From: Planctomycetaceae bacterium
Lineage (GTDB): Bacteria > Planctomycetota > Planctomycetia > Planctomycetales > Planctomycetaceae
Assembly: GCA_003445035.1 (NCBI GenBank)
Contig: DLVV01000332.1
Location: 533 to 20,367, forward strand
DNA length: 19,835 nucleotides
Direction: 5' to 3'
In this document: positions 8,068-16,382 of the stretch, one piece after another
Layout of the letters: every line of letters starts with the position of its first letter
How positions within the stretch are numbered: position 1 is the first letter of the stretch
The notes under the pieces: generated by a model
Told to the model about the DNA's origin: nothing
The model's input: only the letters and a program-made list of their open reading frames with translations
Databases searched by the model: none
Made by a program: the position numbers and the translations under genes

Positions 8068-8685
8068 ATGGGAGTCGAACACTATCTGAGCCTGCTGCTG
8101 AAGGCCGTGTTTATCGAGAACCTGGCACTGGCCTTTTTCCTGGGCATGTGCACGTTCCTGGCAATTTCCAAGGATGTCCGAACGGCCATCGGACTGGGGA
8201 TCGCGGTGATTGTGATTCAGGGGATCACCGTGCCGGTCAACAACCTGATCTACAACCTGCTGTTGAAGCCGGGGGCGCTGGGATGGCTGGGGGTCGATCC
8301 GTCTGTGGATCTGACCTTTGTCGGTTTGATCAGCTACATCGGCGTGATCGCGGCGATGGTGCAGATCCTGGAGATGACCCTCGATCGATACTTTCCCACG
8401 CTTTACAACGAGCTGGGGATCTTCCTGCCGTTGATCACAGTCAATTGCGCCATCCTGGGCGGGACCCTGTTCATGGTTGAACGGGATTATCAGTTCTACG
8501 AGAGCGTGGTGTACGGCATCGGCTCGGGGATCGGGTGGGCGATGGCCATCATGGCGCTGGCGGGGATCCGCGAGAAGATGAAGTACAGCGATGTGCCTCC
8601 TGGTCTTCGAGGGTTGGGGATCACCTTCATCACGGTCGGACTGATGGCCATGGCCTTCATGGCCTTTGGAGGGATCCTGCTGTGA
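8068..8685 (+). CDS. nqrE: Na+-translocating NADH:quinone reductase subunit E
   Basis: A 205-residue six-helix membrane subunit, in inverted symmetry with NqrD (NqrE/RnfA family). The iron-ligand cysteines are present as C28 in [10 protein letters not shown] and C127 in [11 protein letters not shown]. The N-terminus [18 protein letters not shown] and the C-terminus [18 protein letters not shown] are near-signature sequences for NqrE. The ATG follows the nqrD stop by six bases with GGGAG upstream. Its TGA is shared with the GTG start of nqrF through a GTGA overlap. The protein is a few residues longer than Vibrio NqrE (~198), mainly in the loop after [13 protein letters not shown]. Confidence 0.97.
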   Translation: MGVEHYLSLLLKAVFIENLALAFFLGMCTFLAISKDVRTAIGLGIAVIVIQGITVPVNNLIYNLLLKPGALGWLGVDPSVDLTFVGLISYIGVIAAMVQILEMTLDRYFPTLYNELGIFLPLITVNCAILGGTLFMVERDYQFYESVVYGIGSGIGWAMAIMALAGIREKMKYSDVPPGLRGLGITFITVGLMAMAFMAFGGILL

Positions 8686-9905
8686 CGGAGGTCTTTCTGG
8701 GAGTGGCGGTGTTCACCGGCGTGGTGCTGGCGCTGGTGGGAGTGATCCTGGCGGCGCGGGCCCGCCTGGAGCCCGGTGGCGAGGTGCAGATCTGTATCAA
8801 TGATCAACAAACGCTGACCGTGTCGCCCGGTGGCAAACTGCTGAATGTCCTTGCCGACCACGGGGTCTTCGTCTCCTCGGCCTGTGGCGGCGGAGGAACA
8901 TGTGCCCAGTGCAAGGTTCACGTGCACGAGGGCGGCGGCGACATACTGGCGACCGAGACGGGGCACATCAGCAAGCGAGAGGCGCGTGAGGGCATGCGGC
9001 TCAGTTGCCAGGTCGCCGTCAAACAGGACATGCAGGTTGACGTGCCGCCGGAGGTCTTTGAGACCAGCAAGTGGGAGTGTCGTGTCCGCTCGAACCACAA
9101 CGTGGCGACGTTCATAAAGGAACTGGTGCTGGAATTGCCGGAAGGCGAGGAGGTGGGGTTCAAGCCGGGGGGATTCATCCAGATCGAAGTGCCTCCACAC
9201 GAGTTGGTGTACAAGACGTTCGACATCGAGGAGGAGTATCACGAAGACTGGGACCGCTTCAGCCTGTGGGATATCACCTCGAAGGTCGACGAACCGGTCG
9301 TGCGAGCCTATTCGATGGCCAATTATCCGGGCGAAGAGGGCATCATCATGCTCAACGTCCGCGTCGCCTCCCCGCCCCCGCGATCTCCGGCAGGGACTCC
9401 GCCCGGCCAGGTGTCATCCTACATTTTTGATCGAAAGCCCGGCGACGCGGTGACCATCTCGGGCCCGTTCGGTGAGTTTTTCATCAAAGAGTCACAGAGC
9501 GAGATGATCTATATCGGAGGCGGTGCCGGCATGGCACCGTTGCGGAGCCACATCTATGAGCTCTTCAAGGAGCGACAGACCGACCGCAAGGTGTCCTTCT
9601 GGTACGGAGCTCGTAGCCTGCGAGAGATGTTTTACGTCGAGGAATTCGACGCGGTGGCGGCCGACAATGACAACTTCGCGTGGCACGTGGCGTTGTCCGA
9701 CCCGTTGCCGGAGGACAACTGGGATGGTCACACCGGCTTCATCCACCAGGTGGTGCAGGACAACTACCTGAAGGATCACCCGGCTCCGGAGGATTGCGAG
9801 TACTACATCTGTGGACCTCCCTTGATGCTGCAGGCGGTGCTGGCAATGCTGGACGAGTTGGGGGTCGAGCCCGAGAACATCGCTTTCGACGATTTCGGAG
9901 GCTGA
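8682..9905 (+). CDS. nqrF: Na+-translocating NADH:quinone reductase subunit F (NADH-oxidising)
   Basis: A 407-residue membrane-anchored entry subunit that oxidises NADH. In order: an N-terminal helix (residues 4-24), a plant-type 2Fe-2S ferredoxin domain with C68, C74, C77 and C109 ([12 protein letters not shown] ... LSCQV), an FAD domain with the RAYSMANYP motif (R208, Y210, S211), and an NADH domain with [12 protein letters not shown] and YICGPPLM, ending in the family terminus DDFGG. Only the frame with GTG 8682 gives the canonical N-terminus; it overlaps the nqrE TGA in GTGA (8682-8685). No ATG is available at this position, and an upstream in-frame ATG would lie deep inside nqrE. Length matches the family (~407). 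Confidence 0.97.
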   Translation: MTEVFLGVAVFTGVVLALVGVILAARARLEPGGEVQICINDQQTLTVSPGGKLLNVLADHGVFVSSACGGGGTCAQCKVHVHEGGGDILATETGHISKREAREGMRLSCQVAVKQDMQVDVPPEVFETSKWECRVRSNHNVATFIKELVLELPEGEEVGFKPGGFIQIEVPPHELVYKTFDIEEEYHEDWDRFSLWDITSKVDEPVVRAYSMANYPGEEGIIMLNVRVASPPPRSPAGTPPGQVSSYIFDRKPGDAVTISGPFGEFFIKESQSEMIYIGGGAGMAPLRSHIYELFKERQTDRKVSFWYGARSLREMFYVEEFDAVAADNDNFAWHVALSDPLPEDNWDGHTGFIHQVVQDNYLKDHPAPEDCEYYICGPPLMLQAVLAMLDELGVEPENIAFDDFGG

Positions 9906-9958
9906 TCCGCCTGGTGACCCGGACTCGCTCAAGCCGGGTTTCCGGGACTGTTCCACCG

Positions 9959-11263
9959 ATGAGAGTCCGTATGGCCCGGTTGAGTTCGATGGCGTTGCCG
10001 CCTTTTGCGGCCATCGTCCTGGTTTGTTCTGCGAGCGCCCAGGGTGGTGCGGCTCCGTCTTCGGAGACACTCGGCGGTCGGACGATGGGTACCACGTGGA
10101 CGGCCACATGGCACGGATCCCGTGGCAACACTGACGAGGTGCCCGCTTCGGTCGTGGCTGACGAGTTGCCGCGTCTGCTGGACCGAGTCGACCGGATGAT
10201 GTCGACCTGGCGAGACGACTCGGAGATCAGTCGCTTCAATTCTGCGAGTTCGACCGACTGGTTCGCCGTGTCACATGACACGATGCGGGTGTTGCGGCGA
10301 GCACTGGAAATCGCCGCACAGAGCGGCGGGGCCTTCGACGTGACCGTTTCCCCACTGGTGGGCCTGTGGGGGTTTGGTGTGGATGGGCAGCGGCCGGCTC
10401 CAGATGAGCAACAGGTGGCCGCTGCGATCCGCCGAGTGGGGTGGCAAAAGTTGGAGGTGCGGACAGACCCGCCGTCGGTACGAAAAAGTGAGCCGGAAGT
10501 GACAGTCGATCTCTCTGCGATCGCCAAGGGTTATGCCGTTGACCTGTTGGGCATCTATCTGGATTCGATCGCGGTTGACGGATACCTGGTGGAGGTGGGC
10601 GGAGAAACCCGGGTCCAGGGGGCACGGGCCGACGGCAGTCCATGGAGGATTGGCATTGAACAGCCTCTGGCTGGTCAACGGCGTGTTCGACGGGTGCTGA
10701 CGGTTTCCGGCGACACTCGGTCGATTGCGACTTCCGGCGATTACCGCAACAGGCGGAATGTCGGCGGGCGGGTACTTTCACATACCATCGACCCCCGAAC
10801 CGGACATCCGGTGGAACACAGCTTGGCTGCAGTAACAGTGGTGGCTGAGGACTGCATGACAGCCGACGCGCTGGCGACGACACTGATGGTCCTGGGGCCG
10901 GTCGACGGCCTGGCCCACGCCCGGCGGCACGGCGTGGCCGCGTTGCTGTTGACGCGAACAGGCACGACGATCAATGAGCAGGCGACCGAGGAGTTTTCAG
11001 CCCTTTTCGGTGAGGTCGGTGGTGGCTGGTGGAACACCTGGGTCCCTGTCCTGGGTCTGGTCGTTTTGGCGGTGTGCGGGTTGTCGGCCGGTGTTCTGTT
11101 GAAAGGCCGAGGGCTGGTCGGCAGTTGTGGTGGGCTGGCCCTGATGTGTGATCGCCGCGAGGATCCGCACTGCGGGGCCTGCGGTGTCCGGGGAGAGGAC
11201 GTCGCCGTTGCCAATGGCGATGAGCAGGACGTGGAACCGTCCCACAGCGGGCATGCCGAGTAG
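9959..11263 (+). CDS. apbE: FAD:protein FMN transferase (ApbE) fused to an NqrM-like C-terminal domain
   Basis: 434 residues in one open frame. Residues 1-28 look like a Sec signal peptide (hydrophobic core then SASAQ). Residues ~38-352 are ApbE: MGTTW (43-47), SRFN (91-94), DLSAIAKGYAVD (184-195), VGGET (213-217), SHTIDPRTGHPV (274-285) and MTADALATTLMVLG (300-313). This Mg-dependent enzyme moves FMN from FAD to Thr of NqrB and NqrC in the periplasm. Residues ~360-381 form a transmembrane helix, followed by LLKGRGLVGSCGGL and a Cys-rich tail (C390, C397, C405, C408). That matches NqrM (DUF539), needed to assemble the NqrD/E iron centre and normally a separate protein. Basic residues after the helix suit a cytoplasmic tail. 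Start 9959 is preferred for its signal peptide; 9971 or GTG 9914 are alternatives. ApbE is certain; NqrM identity is strong but from memory of the motif. Confidence 0.9.
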   Translation: MRVRMARLSSMALPPFAAIVLVCSASAQGGAAPSSETLGGRTMGTTWTATWHGSRGNTDEVPASVVADELPRLLDRVDRMMSTWRDDSEISRFNSASSTDWFAVSHDTMRVLRRALEIAAQSGGAFDVTVSPLVGLWGFGVDGQRPAPDEQQVAAAIRRVGWQKLEVRTDPPSVRKSEPEVTVDLSAIAKGYAVDLLGIYLDSIAVDGYLVEVGGETRVQGARADGSPWRIGIEQPLAGQRRVRRVLTVSGDTRSIATSGDYRNRRNVGGRVLSHTIDPRTGHPVEHSLAAVTVVAEDCMTADALATTLMVLGPVDGLAHARRHGVAALLLTRTGTTINEQATEEFSALFGEVGGGWWNTWVPVLGLVVLAVCGLSAGVLLKGRGLVGSCGGLALMCDRREDPHCGACGVRGEDVAVANGDEQDVEPSHSGHAE

Positions 11264-11278
11264 ACACGAAGGAATGCC

Positions 11279-12478
11279 GTGACACGCGTGGATTTGGTCA
11301 TCGCCGGCGGCGGAATCGTGGGCCTGGCGACGGCGTACCGATTTCAGGAGCGGTTCCCCGAGCGGCGGATCGTTGTCCTGGAAAAGGAGCGGGATGTCGC
11401 AGAGCACCAGACCGGGCACAATTCCGGCGTTCTGCACTCGGGGATTTACTACAAGCCGGGGTCGCTGAAGGCACAAAACTGCCGCGCCGGGAAACTGGCG
11501 ATGGAGGCGTTCTGCGAAGAGCACGGGATCGCTTTTGATCGTTGCGGCAAGGTGATCGTGGCCGTTGACGAAAGTGAATTCCCGGCACTGGACCGTATTT
11601 TTGAACGCGGCCAGGCCAGCGGAGTGCAGTGCGAGATGATCGGAACGGAACGGCTGGGGGAACTCGAGCCCCACGCGGCGGGTGTGCGGGCGATTCATGT
11701 GCCCGAGGCGGGGATTGTCGATTACCGGGAGGTGTGTCGAAAACTGGCCGAGTTGATCAGTCAACGGGGCGCGGAGATTCGTTTTGGCCACCGGGTTCGT
11801 GGTCTCCGCCAGAGTGATCGGGAAGTGGTGGTGGAAACGACCGGGGGAGATGTGTCCGGCGAGTTGCTGGTCAACTGCGCGGGGCTGCATTGCGACCGTG
11901 TGACCCAAATGGGCGGAGTGCGGCCGGAAGCGAAGATCGTTCCGTTTCGTGGGGAGTACTACGAATTGACTCCGGAAGCGACTCACCTGTGCCGAAATCT
12001 GATCTATCCGACGCCCGACCCAAAGTTTCCGTTCCTGGGCGTTCACTTCACTCGAATGATTCACGGAGGTGTCGAGTGCGGTCCGAATGCGGTTCTCGCG
12101 TTTGCCCGCGAGGGGTATCGCAAGCGAGACATCAATCCGCGTGACCTTTTCGAATCGTTGACCTACGTGGGATTTCTGAGAATGGCATCCCGTCACTGGC
12201 GGACGGGGATGGGGGAAATGTGGCGGTCCTTCAGCAAACAGGCCTTTGTGAAGGCGTTGTCACGGTTGTTGCCGGCTATTCGGGCAGAACACCTGGAAGC
12301 CGCACCAGCCGGTGTTCGCGCCCAGGCGTTGTCGCCGGACGGAACGCTGGTTGACGACTTCCTTGTGCAGCCCAATGAGCGGATCGTCAACATTGGAAAC
12401 GCCCCGTCGCCTGCCGCGACAGCGTCGCTGAACATCGGGAAACTCGTTGTGGACCGGCTGGTGGAACGAATCGGGTGA
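11279..12478 (+). CDS. lhgO: L-2-hydroxyglutarate dehydrogenase/oxidase
   Basis: A 399-residue FAD-dependent oxidoreductase of the DAO superfamily. It closely follows E. coli LhgO (YgaF), which oxidises L-2-hydroxyglutarate to 2-oxoglutarate and passes electrons to the membrane quinone pool. Seen: Rossmann FAD loop IAGGGIVG (8-15), then [17 protein letters not shown] (42-58) and [59 protein letters not shown], and [13 protein letters not shown] with DDFL and NAPSPAATA near the end. The start is GTG with AAGGA five to six bases upstream; the nearby ATG at 11274 runs into a stop after two codons. It lies 15 bp after apbE-nqrM on the same strand and overlaps the next dehydrogenase by 4 bases, so it probably shares the nqr transcript. 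Confidence 0.93.
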   Translation: MTRVDLVIAGGGIVGLATAYRFQERFPERRIVVLEKERDVAEHQTGHNSGVLHSGIYYKPGSLKAQNCRAGKLAMEAFCEEHGIAFDRCGKVIVAVDESEFPALDRIFERGQASGVQCEMIGTERLGELEPHAAGVRAIHVPEAGIVDYREVCRKLAELISQRGAEIRFGHRVRGLRQSDREVVVETTGGDVSGELLVNCAGLHCDRVTQMGGVRPEAKIVPFRGEYYELTPEATHLCRNLIYPTPDPKFPFLGVHFTRMIHGGVECGPNAVLAFAREGYRKRDINPRDLFESLTYVGFLRMASRHWRTGMGEMWRSFSKQAFVKALSRLLPAIRAEHLEAAPAGVRAQALSPDGTLVDDFLVQPNERIVNIGNAPSPAATASLNIGKLVVDRLVERIG

Positions 12479-13590
12479 GTGAACTGGAGAAGACTGGGGT
12501 GGACGAAACGGGCGGAGTGGTGTTCGAGGCCGACCGGCTGGAGGAATTCGCCCGACGTGTGTTCGTGCAGTTTGGCGTCAGGGTGTCCGACGCGGAGGAG
12601 GCTGCGAGGATCCTGTCGTTGGCCGATCTTCGAGGGATTGACTCCCACGGCATCGCTCGGCTGCATGCTTATTCGCGGATGCTCGACAAGGGGCGTATCA
12701 ACCCGGCGCCAGAAATGAGGATTGTCCGAGAAACCCCAGGAACGGCGACAGTCGACGGTGACAACGGCCTGGGGTTGATCGTGGGGCCATGGGCGAACCG
12801 GTTGGCCATGGAGAAAGCCGAGGCGGTCGGCACCGGCTGGGTGGCCGTTCGAGGCAGTAACCACTTTGGCATTGCCGGTTACTACGTGCTGGAGGCTCTC
12901 GAACGCGACCAGTTGGGCTGGGCGATGACCAACACGACTAAGATTGTCGCCCCCATGTGGGGTGCCGAGCGAATGCTGGGCACCAATCCCATCGCGATTG
13001 CGTTTCCAGGCTGTGAGGAGCCGCCGATTGTCATTGACATGGCCTCCCCGGCTGCAGCCTACGGAAAAATCGAAATGGCGATCAGGGAGGAAAAGCTGAT
13101 TCCCGAGGGCTGGGCTATCGATCGCGACGGGGTACCAACGACCGACCCCAGCGAGATGGCCGATGGTGGGGCGATGTTGCCTTTGGGTTCAACACGGGAA
13201 CGAGGGGGGCACAAGGGGTATTGCCTGGGTGCGATGATCGACATCCTCTCAGGAGTCCTCAGTGGAGCGAACTGGGGGCCATTCACGCCAGTGTTTACCA
13301 CCGACTTTGAGGAGCCGCCACGTCGAGTGGGTATCGGGCTGGGGCACTTCTTCGGTGCGATGCGGATCGAGGCCTTCATCGATCCCGACGAATTCAAGCG
13401 ACAGATCGACGATTGGATTCGCACCTTCCGGAAAACCAAGCCGGCGCCCGGCACCGATGGGCCAATTATCCCGGGTGATCCGGAACGCGAGGCGGAATTG
13501 ATCCGGCGGGAGACAGGCATCCCGTTGGTTGCCGCCGTTGTCCAGGATCTACGGGAGGTGGCCGAGATCTCCGGCGTGCCGTTCGACTAG
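12475..13590 (+). CDS. Ldh2 family NAD(P)-dependent 2-hydroxyacid dehydrogenase (malate/L-lactate/sulfolactate type)
   Basis: About 371 residues. The family (Pfam Ldh_2) reversibly oxidises 2-hydroxyacids with NAD(P)+ and includes malate, lactate, sulfolactate and ureidoglycolate dehydrogenases; substrate cannot be told from sequence. Seen: [10 protein letters not shown] (54-63), [13 protein letters not shown] with the conserved His at 130, [10 protein letters not shown] (170-179), [24 protein letters not shown], and [20 protein letters not shown]. The GTG start overlaps the lhgO stop (GTGA, 12475-12478); GTG 12499, with GGAGAAG upstream, is an alternative that would shorten it by 8 residues. 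Its TAG shares a CTAG with the stop of the convergent LRR gene. The 4-base overlap with lhgO suggests linked function, for instance making or consuming related 2-hydroxyacids. Confidence 0.9.
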   Translation: MSELEKTGVDETGGVVFEADRLEEFARRVFVQFGVRVSDAEEAARILSLADLRGIDSHGIARLHAYSRMLDKGRINPAPEMRIVRETPGTATVDGDNGLGLIVGPWANRLAMEKAEAVGTGWVAVRGSNHFGIAGYYVLEALERDQLGWAMTNTTKIVAPMWGAERMLGTNPIAIAFPGCEEPPIVIDMASPAAAYGKIEMAIREEKLIPEGWAIDRDGVPTTDPSEMADGGAMLPLGSTRERGGHKGYCLGAMIDILSGVLSGANWGPFTPVFTTDFEEPPRRVGIGLGHFFGAMRIEAFIDPDEFKRQIDDWIRTFRKTKPAPGTDGPIIPGDPEREAELIRRETGIPLVAAVVQDLREVAEISGVPFD

Positions 13591-14924
13591 CGGATGATCC
13601 GGCAGCCGGGCAGTTGCCTGGCCAGCTTTTCGGCGCCGGCGGCTGTGATCGCGGTTCCCGAGATCGTGAGTTGTTTCAGGTTGGCGACGGCCCGAAACTT
13701 TGGCAGGTCCGCGTCGCTGATCTTCGTGCCCGTCAGGTCCAGGCCGCTGAGCGTCTTGTGCTCGGCCAGGTGCTGCAAGCCGTCCGCGGTGACCTTGGTG
13801 CCACCGAATCCCTCCTGGTACATCACCACGAGTGATTCGAGGCGCGGCAACTTGGCCAGGTGGACCAGCCCGGCATTGCCCAGGCCGGTGAGCCCGAGGT
13901 CGAGTGACCTGAGCTGCTTGAGTTTTGTGAGCGGGACGATCGCCTCGTCATTGATTCGCGTTGCCGAAAGGTTGAGGTGTTGGAGTTGTGACAGGGTGGC
14001 CAGTCGGGCCAGGCCGATCCCGGTGATCGATGTTTTCTCGAACCCGGTTTTCCGGAGGACCAGTCCCTGCAGCGACGTCAGGCGGGCCAGGTGGACGGTC
14101 GAGGCGTCGACAACCAATGGGCAGTTTTCAAGATTGAGCGCCTTCAGTTTGCGGAAAGCTGACAATCGGCCCACCGAATCGCCGGTGATGTCGGTGTCGG
14201 CCAGGTCGAGACATGCCAGGTCCGGAAGCACGGCCAATTTGTCGAGGGTACTGCCTTCAATGCGTGTTCCTGAAAGCCCAAGGGCTTTCAGGCGGGACAG
14301 GGTCGCCAGGGCAGCCAGGCCCTTGTCTGTGACCCGGGTTCCGGAAAGTGAGAGTTGAACCAGCGAAGGCAGGAGGCCGATAGCTGTGGTTGCTGTGTCG
14401 TTGATGCGGCGGCCCGAAAGTTCGAGGACTCGAAGTTTCTTCAGAGATGTCAATGCGGTAAGTCCTGGCGAACTGACCCGTGTGACCCCCATGTCGAGTT
14501 CACGCAGTTCAACCAAAGATCCAATGTCGTCGAGTGATTTGTCGTCGATGCGTGTTCCGTAAAGGTCCAGGACTTGCAGTTGGTTCTTCAGCGGCAGGAG
14601 GCCGGCGACTGCGGAACTGGTGATCCGGGTGTTTCGGAGACTGATACCCACAAGGTGTGTTTGACGTGCCAGCGAATCGAGAACAGCGGGCAAAATGCCC
14701 CCGTCTTTGGCGATGTGGTCGTCGGTCAACGTGACGAACGTTGCTGTGGAGGGCGCCTCGGAGGGCCGCAGCGGGACAAAGCGTGACAACTCTCTCCAAC
14801 GGTTGGAGTGTTGGCGTTGAATGGACTGGGACAGCGAGCCAGGTTTCAGCGTGTCGGTGGTTTGTGACAGGCACTGAGCGGTGCTGGCCAGGAGTGCGAG
14901 CAGGACTGTGGCGAGGCGGGGCAT
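13587..14924 (-). CDS. Secreted leucine-rich repeat protein
   Basis: 445 residues on the minus strand. Residues 1-20 are a Sec-type signal peptide (MPRLATVLLALLASTAQCLS); the Cys is preceded by AQ, so it is not a good lipobox. From about residue 91 to the end I count about 14 LRRs, mostly 24 residues long, of the form L..L.L..T.I.d..L..L..L.., with two longer units (a 29-residue one containing KTSITGIG and a 30-residue one containing YQEGFGGTK). Such proteins bind other proteins, but the partner is unknown. The Met at 14990 upstream is in frame but would put 22 polar residues before the signal peptide, so 14924 is chosen. The gene converges on the Ldh2 gene with shared CTAG stops. No catalytic domain is seen. 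Confidence 0.88.
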   Translation of the reverse strand: MPRLATVLLALLASTAQCLSQTTDTLKPGSLSQSIQRQHSNRWRELSRFVPLRPSEAPSTATFVTLTDDHIAKDGGILPAVLDSLARQTHLVGISLRNTRITSSAVAGLLPLKNQLQVLDLYGTRIDDKSLDDIGSLVELRELDMGVTRVSSPGLTALTSLKKLRVLELSGRRINDTATTAIGLLPSLVQLSLSGTRVTDKGLAALATLSRLKALGLSGTRIEGSTLDKLAVLPDLACLDLADTDITGDSVGRLSAFRKLKALNLENCPLVVDASTVHLARLTSLQGLVLRKTGFEKTSITGIGLARLATLSQLQHLNLSATRINDEAIVPLTKLKQLRSLDLGLTGLGNAGLVHLAKLPRLESLVVMYQEGFGGTKVTADGLQHLAEHKTLSGLDLTGTKISDADLPKFRAVANLKQLTISGTAITAAGAEKLARQLPGCRIIR

Positions 14925-15103
14925 CGGTGTGTACTCGTGTTGGCGCTGGTTGGCCCAGACAGCATCCTCGATGCCGGGGCACGCTGGCAAGTCCGCACAT
15001 CCTGGAGGCTATCCGCTTACCTCCGGGTGCCGGTTGTGGTCATCGGATCTGCCCTCGTATACTGGCCCGGCTCAAAGATAATTTCCCTACAGGTGTGGTT
15101 GGA
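14925..15103. other. Divergent intergenic region between LRR and PQQ-propeller genes
   Basis: 179 bp without a gene. It must contain both start regions. The only element I can support is a promoter-like pair for the plus-strand gene (15034-15063). A short GGAGG/CCTCC inverted repeat (15004-15008 and 15020-15024) is too weak to call. Confidence 0.5.
15034..15063 (+). promoter_or_regulatory. Putative sigma-70-type promoter of the PQQ-propeller gene
   Basis: TTGTGG (15034-15039), 18-base spacer, TATACT (15058-15063). The -10 matches five of six consensus bases and the -35 three. The initiation site would fall near 15070, leaving a leader of about 35 bases before ATG 15104. Confidence 0.4.
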
Positions 15104-16363
15104 ATGAAGCGTTTCGCTTGTGCCCTGATGCTGATGGTCGTGGTTTGCCCGGCAGCAGGAGACGCTGCCGATTGGCCGCAATGGCGCGGGCCAAACCGAA
15201 ACGGTATCTCCGCCGACAGCGGGTTACTGCAACGTTGGCCGAAAGGCGGTCCGCGGTTGGTCCGCACGGTCAAGGGGCTGGGCAATGGGTACGCCAGCCA
15301 GGTGATCGCCGCTGGGCGAGTGATCACCATCGGCAAGGACGGCCAGGCGGTGTTTGCGAGATGTTTCTCTGAAAAGGATGGGGCCAGGTTGTGGTCGACG
15401 CGGATCGGCCAGAGCGGCCGCAAGGCGCTGTCAACACCCACGATTGACGGCGACCGGGTGTACGCGCTGGATCCGGACGGCAATCTGCACTGCCTGCAGG
15501 CCGAAGATGGGAAGGTCATCTGGAAGCGAAGTTTTGCCGGAGAATTTGGTGGCCGATTGCAGAACGGCAGGGGGTTTGCCGAGTCGCCGCTGGTTGACGG
15601 TGAATCGGTGGTCGGGACACCCGGCGGAGCCGAACACACGATGGTTCTGCTGGACAAGATGAGTGGAAAGGCTCGGTGGAGTTGTGCCGTCAAGCCGTTT
15701 GGGCCACGCGGGCGTGTCGGTGCCGGGTTTTCGTCTCCGGTGGCCCTGACAGTCGGTGGCGTGAGGATCTACATCCAGTTCATCGGACACGGCGTGATTG
15801 GTGTCCGCGCGTCGGATGGGAAGTTCCTGTGGGGATACAACAAGATCGCCATTCCCCAGGCGAATATTCCCACCCCCGTCATCGTCGGGAACCGGGTGTT
15901 CGCCTCCAATGGCTACAACTGCGGGTCGGCTTTGTTGACGCTGTCTGAGGACGGACGTGGCGGAGTCAAGATGGAAGAGGAATATCATTTGAGGGGCCGT
16001 GAGTTTCAGAATCACCACGGCGGATTCGTTCACGTGGATGGCCATGTCTATGGGGGCCATGGCAGCAACAACGGGTTGCCAACGTGCATCGAGTTGGATA
16101 CCGGCGATGTGTTGTGGAAACGGCGTGGTCCCGGTTCGGGTTCCGCGGCAATGCTCTTTGCTGATGGAAATCTCTACATGAGATACTCCAACGGGGTGGT
16201 CGCCCTGGTGGACGCCTCTCCTGAAGGTTTTCGCCTGACCGGCACGTTGAGATTGCCCGGTGTCGGGAATGACAGTTGGTCGCATCCGGCGTTGGCCAAC
16301 GGCCGGCTCTATCTTCGCGAAAATGATTCGCTGCACATCTACGATGTGCGAGCCGGAGAGTGA
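15104..16363 (+). CDS. Exported PQQ-type beta-propeller repeat protein
   Basis: 419 residues with a Sec signal peptide (MKRFACALMLMVVVCPAAGDA) followed by the mature start DWPQWRGPNRNG, a hallmark of planctomycete PQQ-like/BamB-like propellers. Repeats of the form G.vyalD.dG...cl.a.dGkviW..., for example VYALDPDGNLHCLQAEDGKVIW and GVIGVRASDGKFLWGY, continue through the protein. No PQQ-dehydrogenase catalytic residues or haem motifs were seen, so an enzymatic role is not supported; a scaffold or binding role in the periplasm is more likely. ATG 15104 is chosen over longer in-frame starts because of the signal peptide and the promoter-like pair upstream. The Shine-Dalgarno is poor (GGTTGGA next to the start). 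A TVP38-like gene follows after 19 bp. Confidence 0.88.
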   Translation: MKRFACALMLMVVVCPAAGDAADWPQWRGPNRNGISADSGLLQRWPKGGPRLVRTVKGLGNGYASQVIAAGRVITIGKDGQAVFARCFSEKDGARLWSTRIGQSGRKALSTPTIDGDRVYALDPDGNLHCLQAEDGKVIWKRSFAGEFGGRLQNGRGFAESPLVDGESVVGTPGGAEHTMVLLDKMSGKARWSCAVKPFGPRGRVGAGFSSPVALTVGGVRIYIQFIGHGVIGVRASDGKFLWGYNKIAIPQANIPTPVIVGNRVFASNGYNCGSALLTLSEDGRGGVKMEEEYHLRGREFQNHHGGFVHVDGHVYGGHGSNNGLPTCIELDTGDVLWKRRGPGSGSAAMLFADGNLYMRYSNGVVALVDASPEGFRLTGTLRLPGVGNDSWSHPALANGRLYLRENDSLHIYDVRAGE

Positions 16364-16371
16364 CGGCGACC

Positions 16372-16377
16372 GGGAGG
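16372..16377 (+). promoter_or_regulatory. Ribosome binding site fixing the GTG start at 16383
   Basis: GGGAGG sits five bases before GTG 16383, in the short gap after the propeller gene stop. It decides the start against the in-frame ATGs at 16260 and beyond, which lie inside the upstream gene. Confidence 0.7.
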
Positions 16378-16382
16378 CTGAC

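Noticed and set aside
9917..9939. Inverted repeat ACCCGG...CCGGGT between nqrF and apbE as a terminator
   Set aside because: The stem has only six pairs with an 11-base loop and is followed by TTCC, not a T-run; the maturation factor downstream is expected to be co-transcribed.
11001..11263. A separately translated nqrM gene inside the 3' end of apbE
   Set aside because: No in-frame ATG exists before the transmembrane helix, and I see no ribosome site followed by a well-placed start; the frame is continuous with ApbE.
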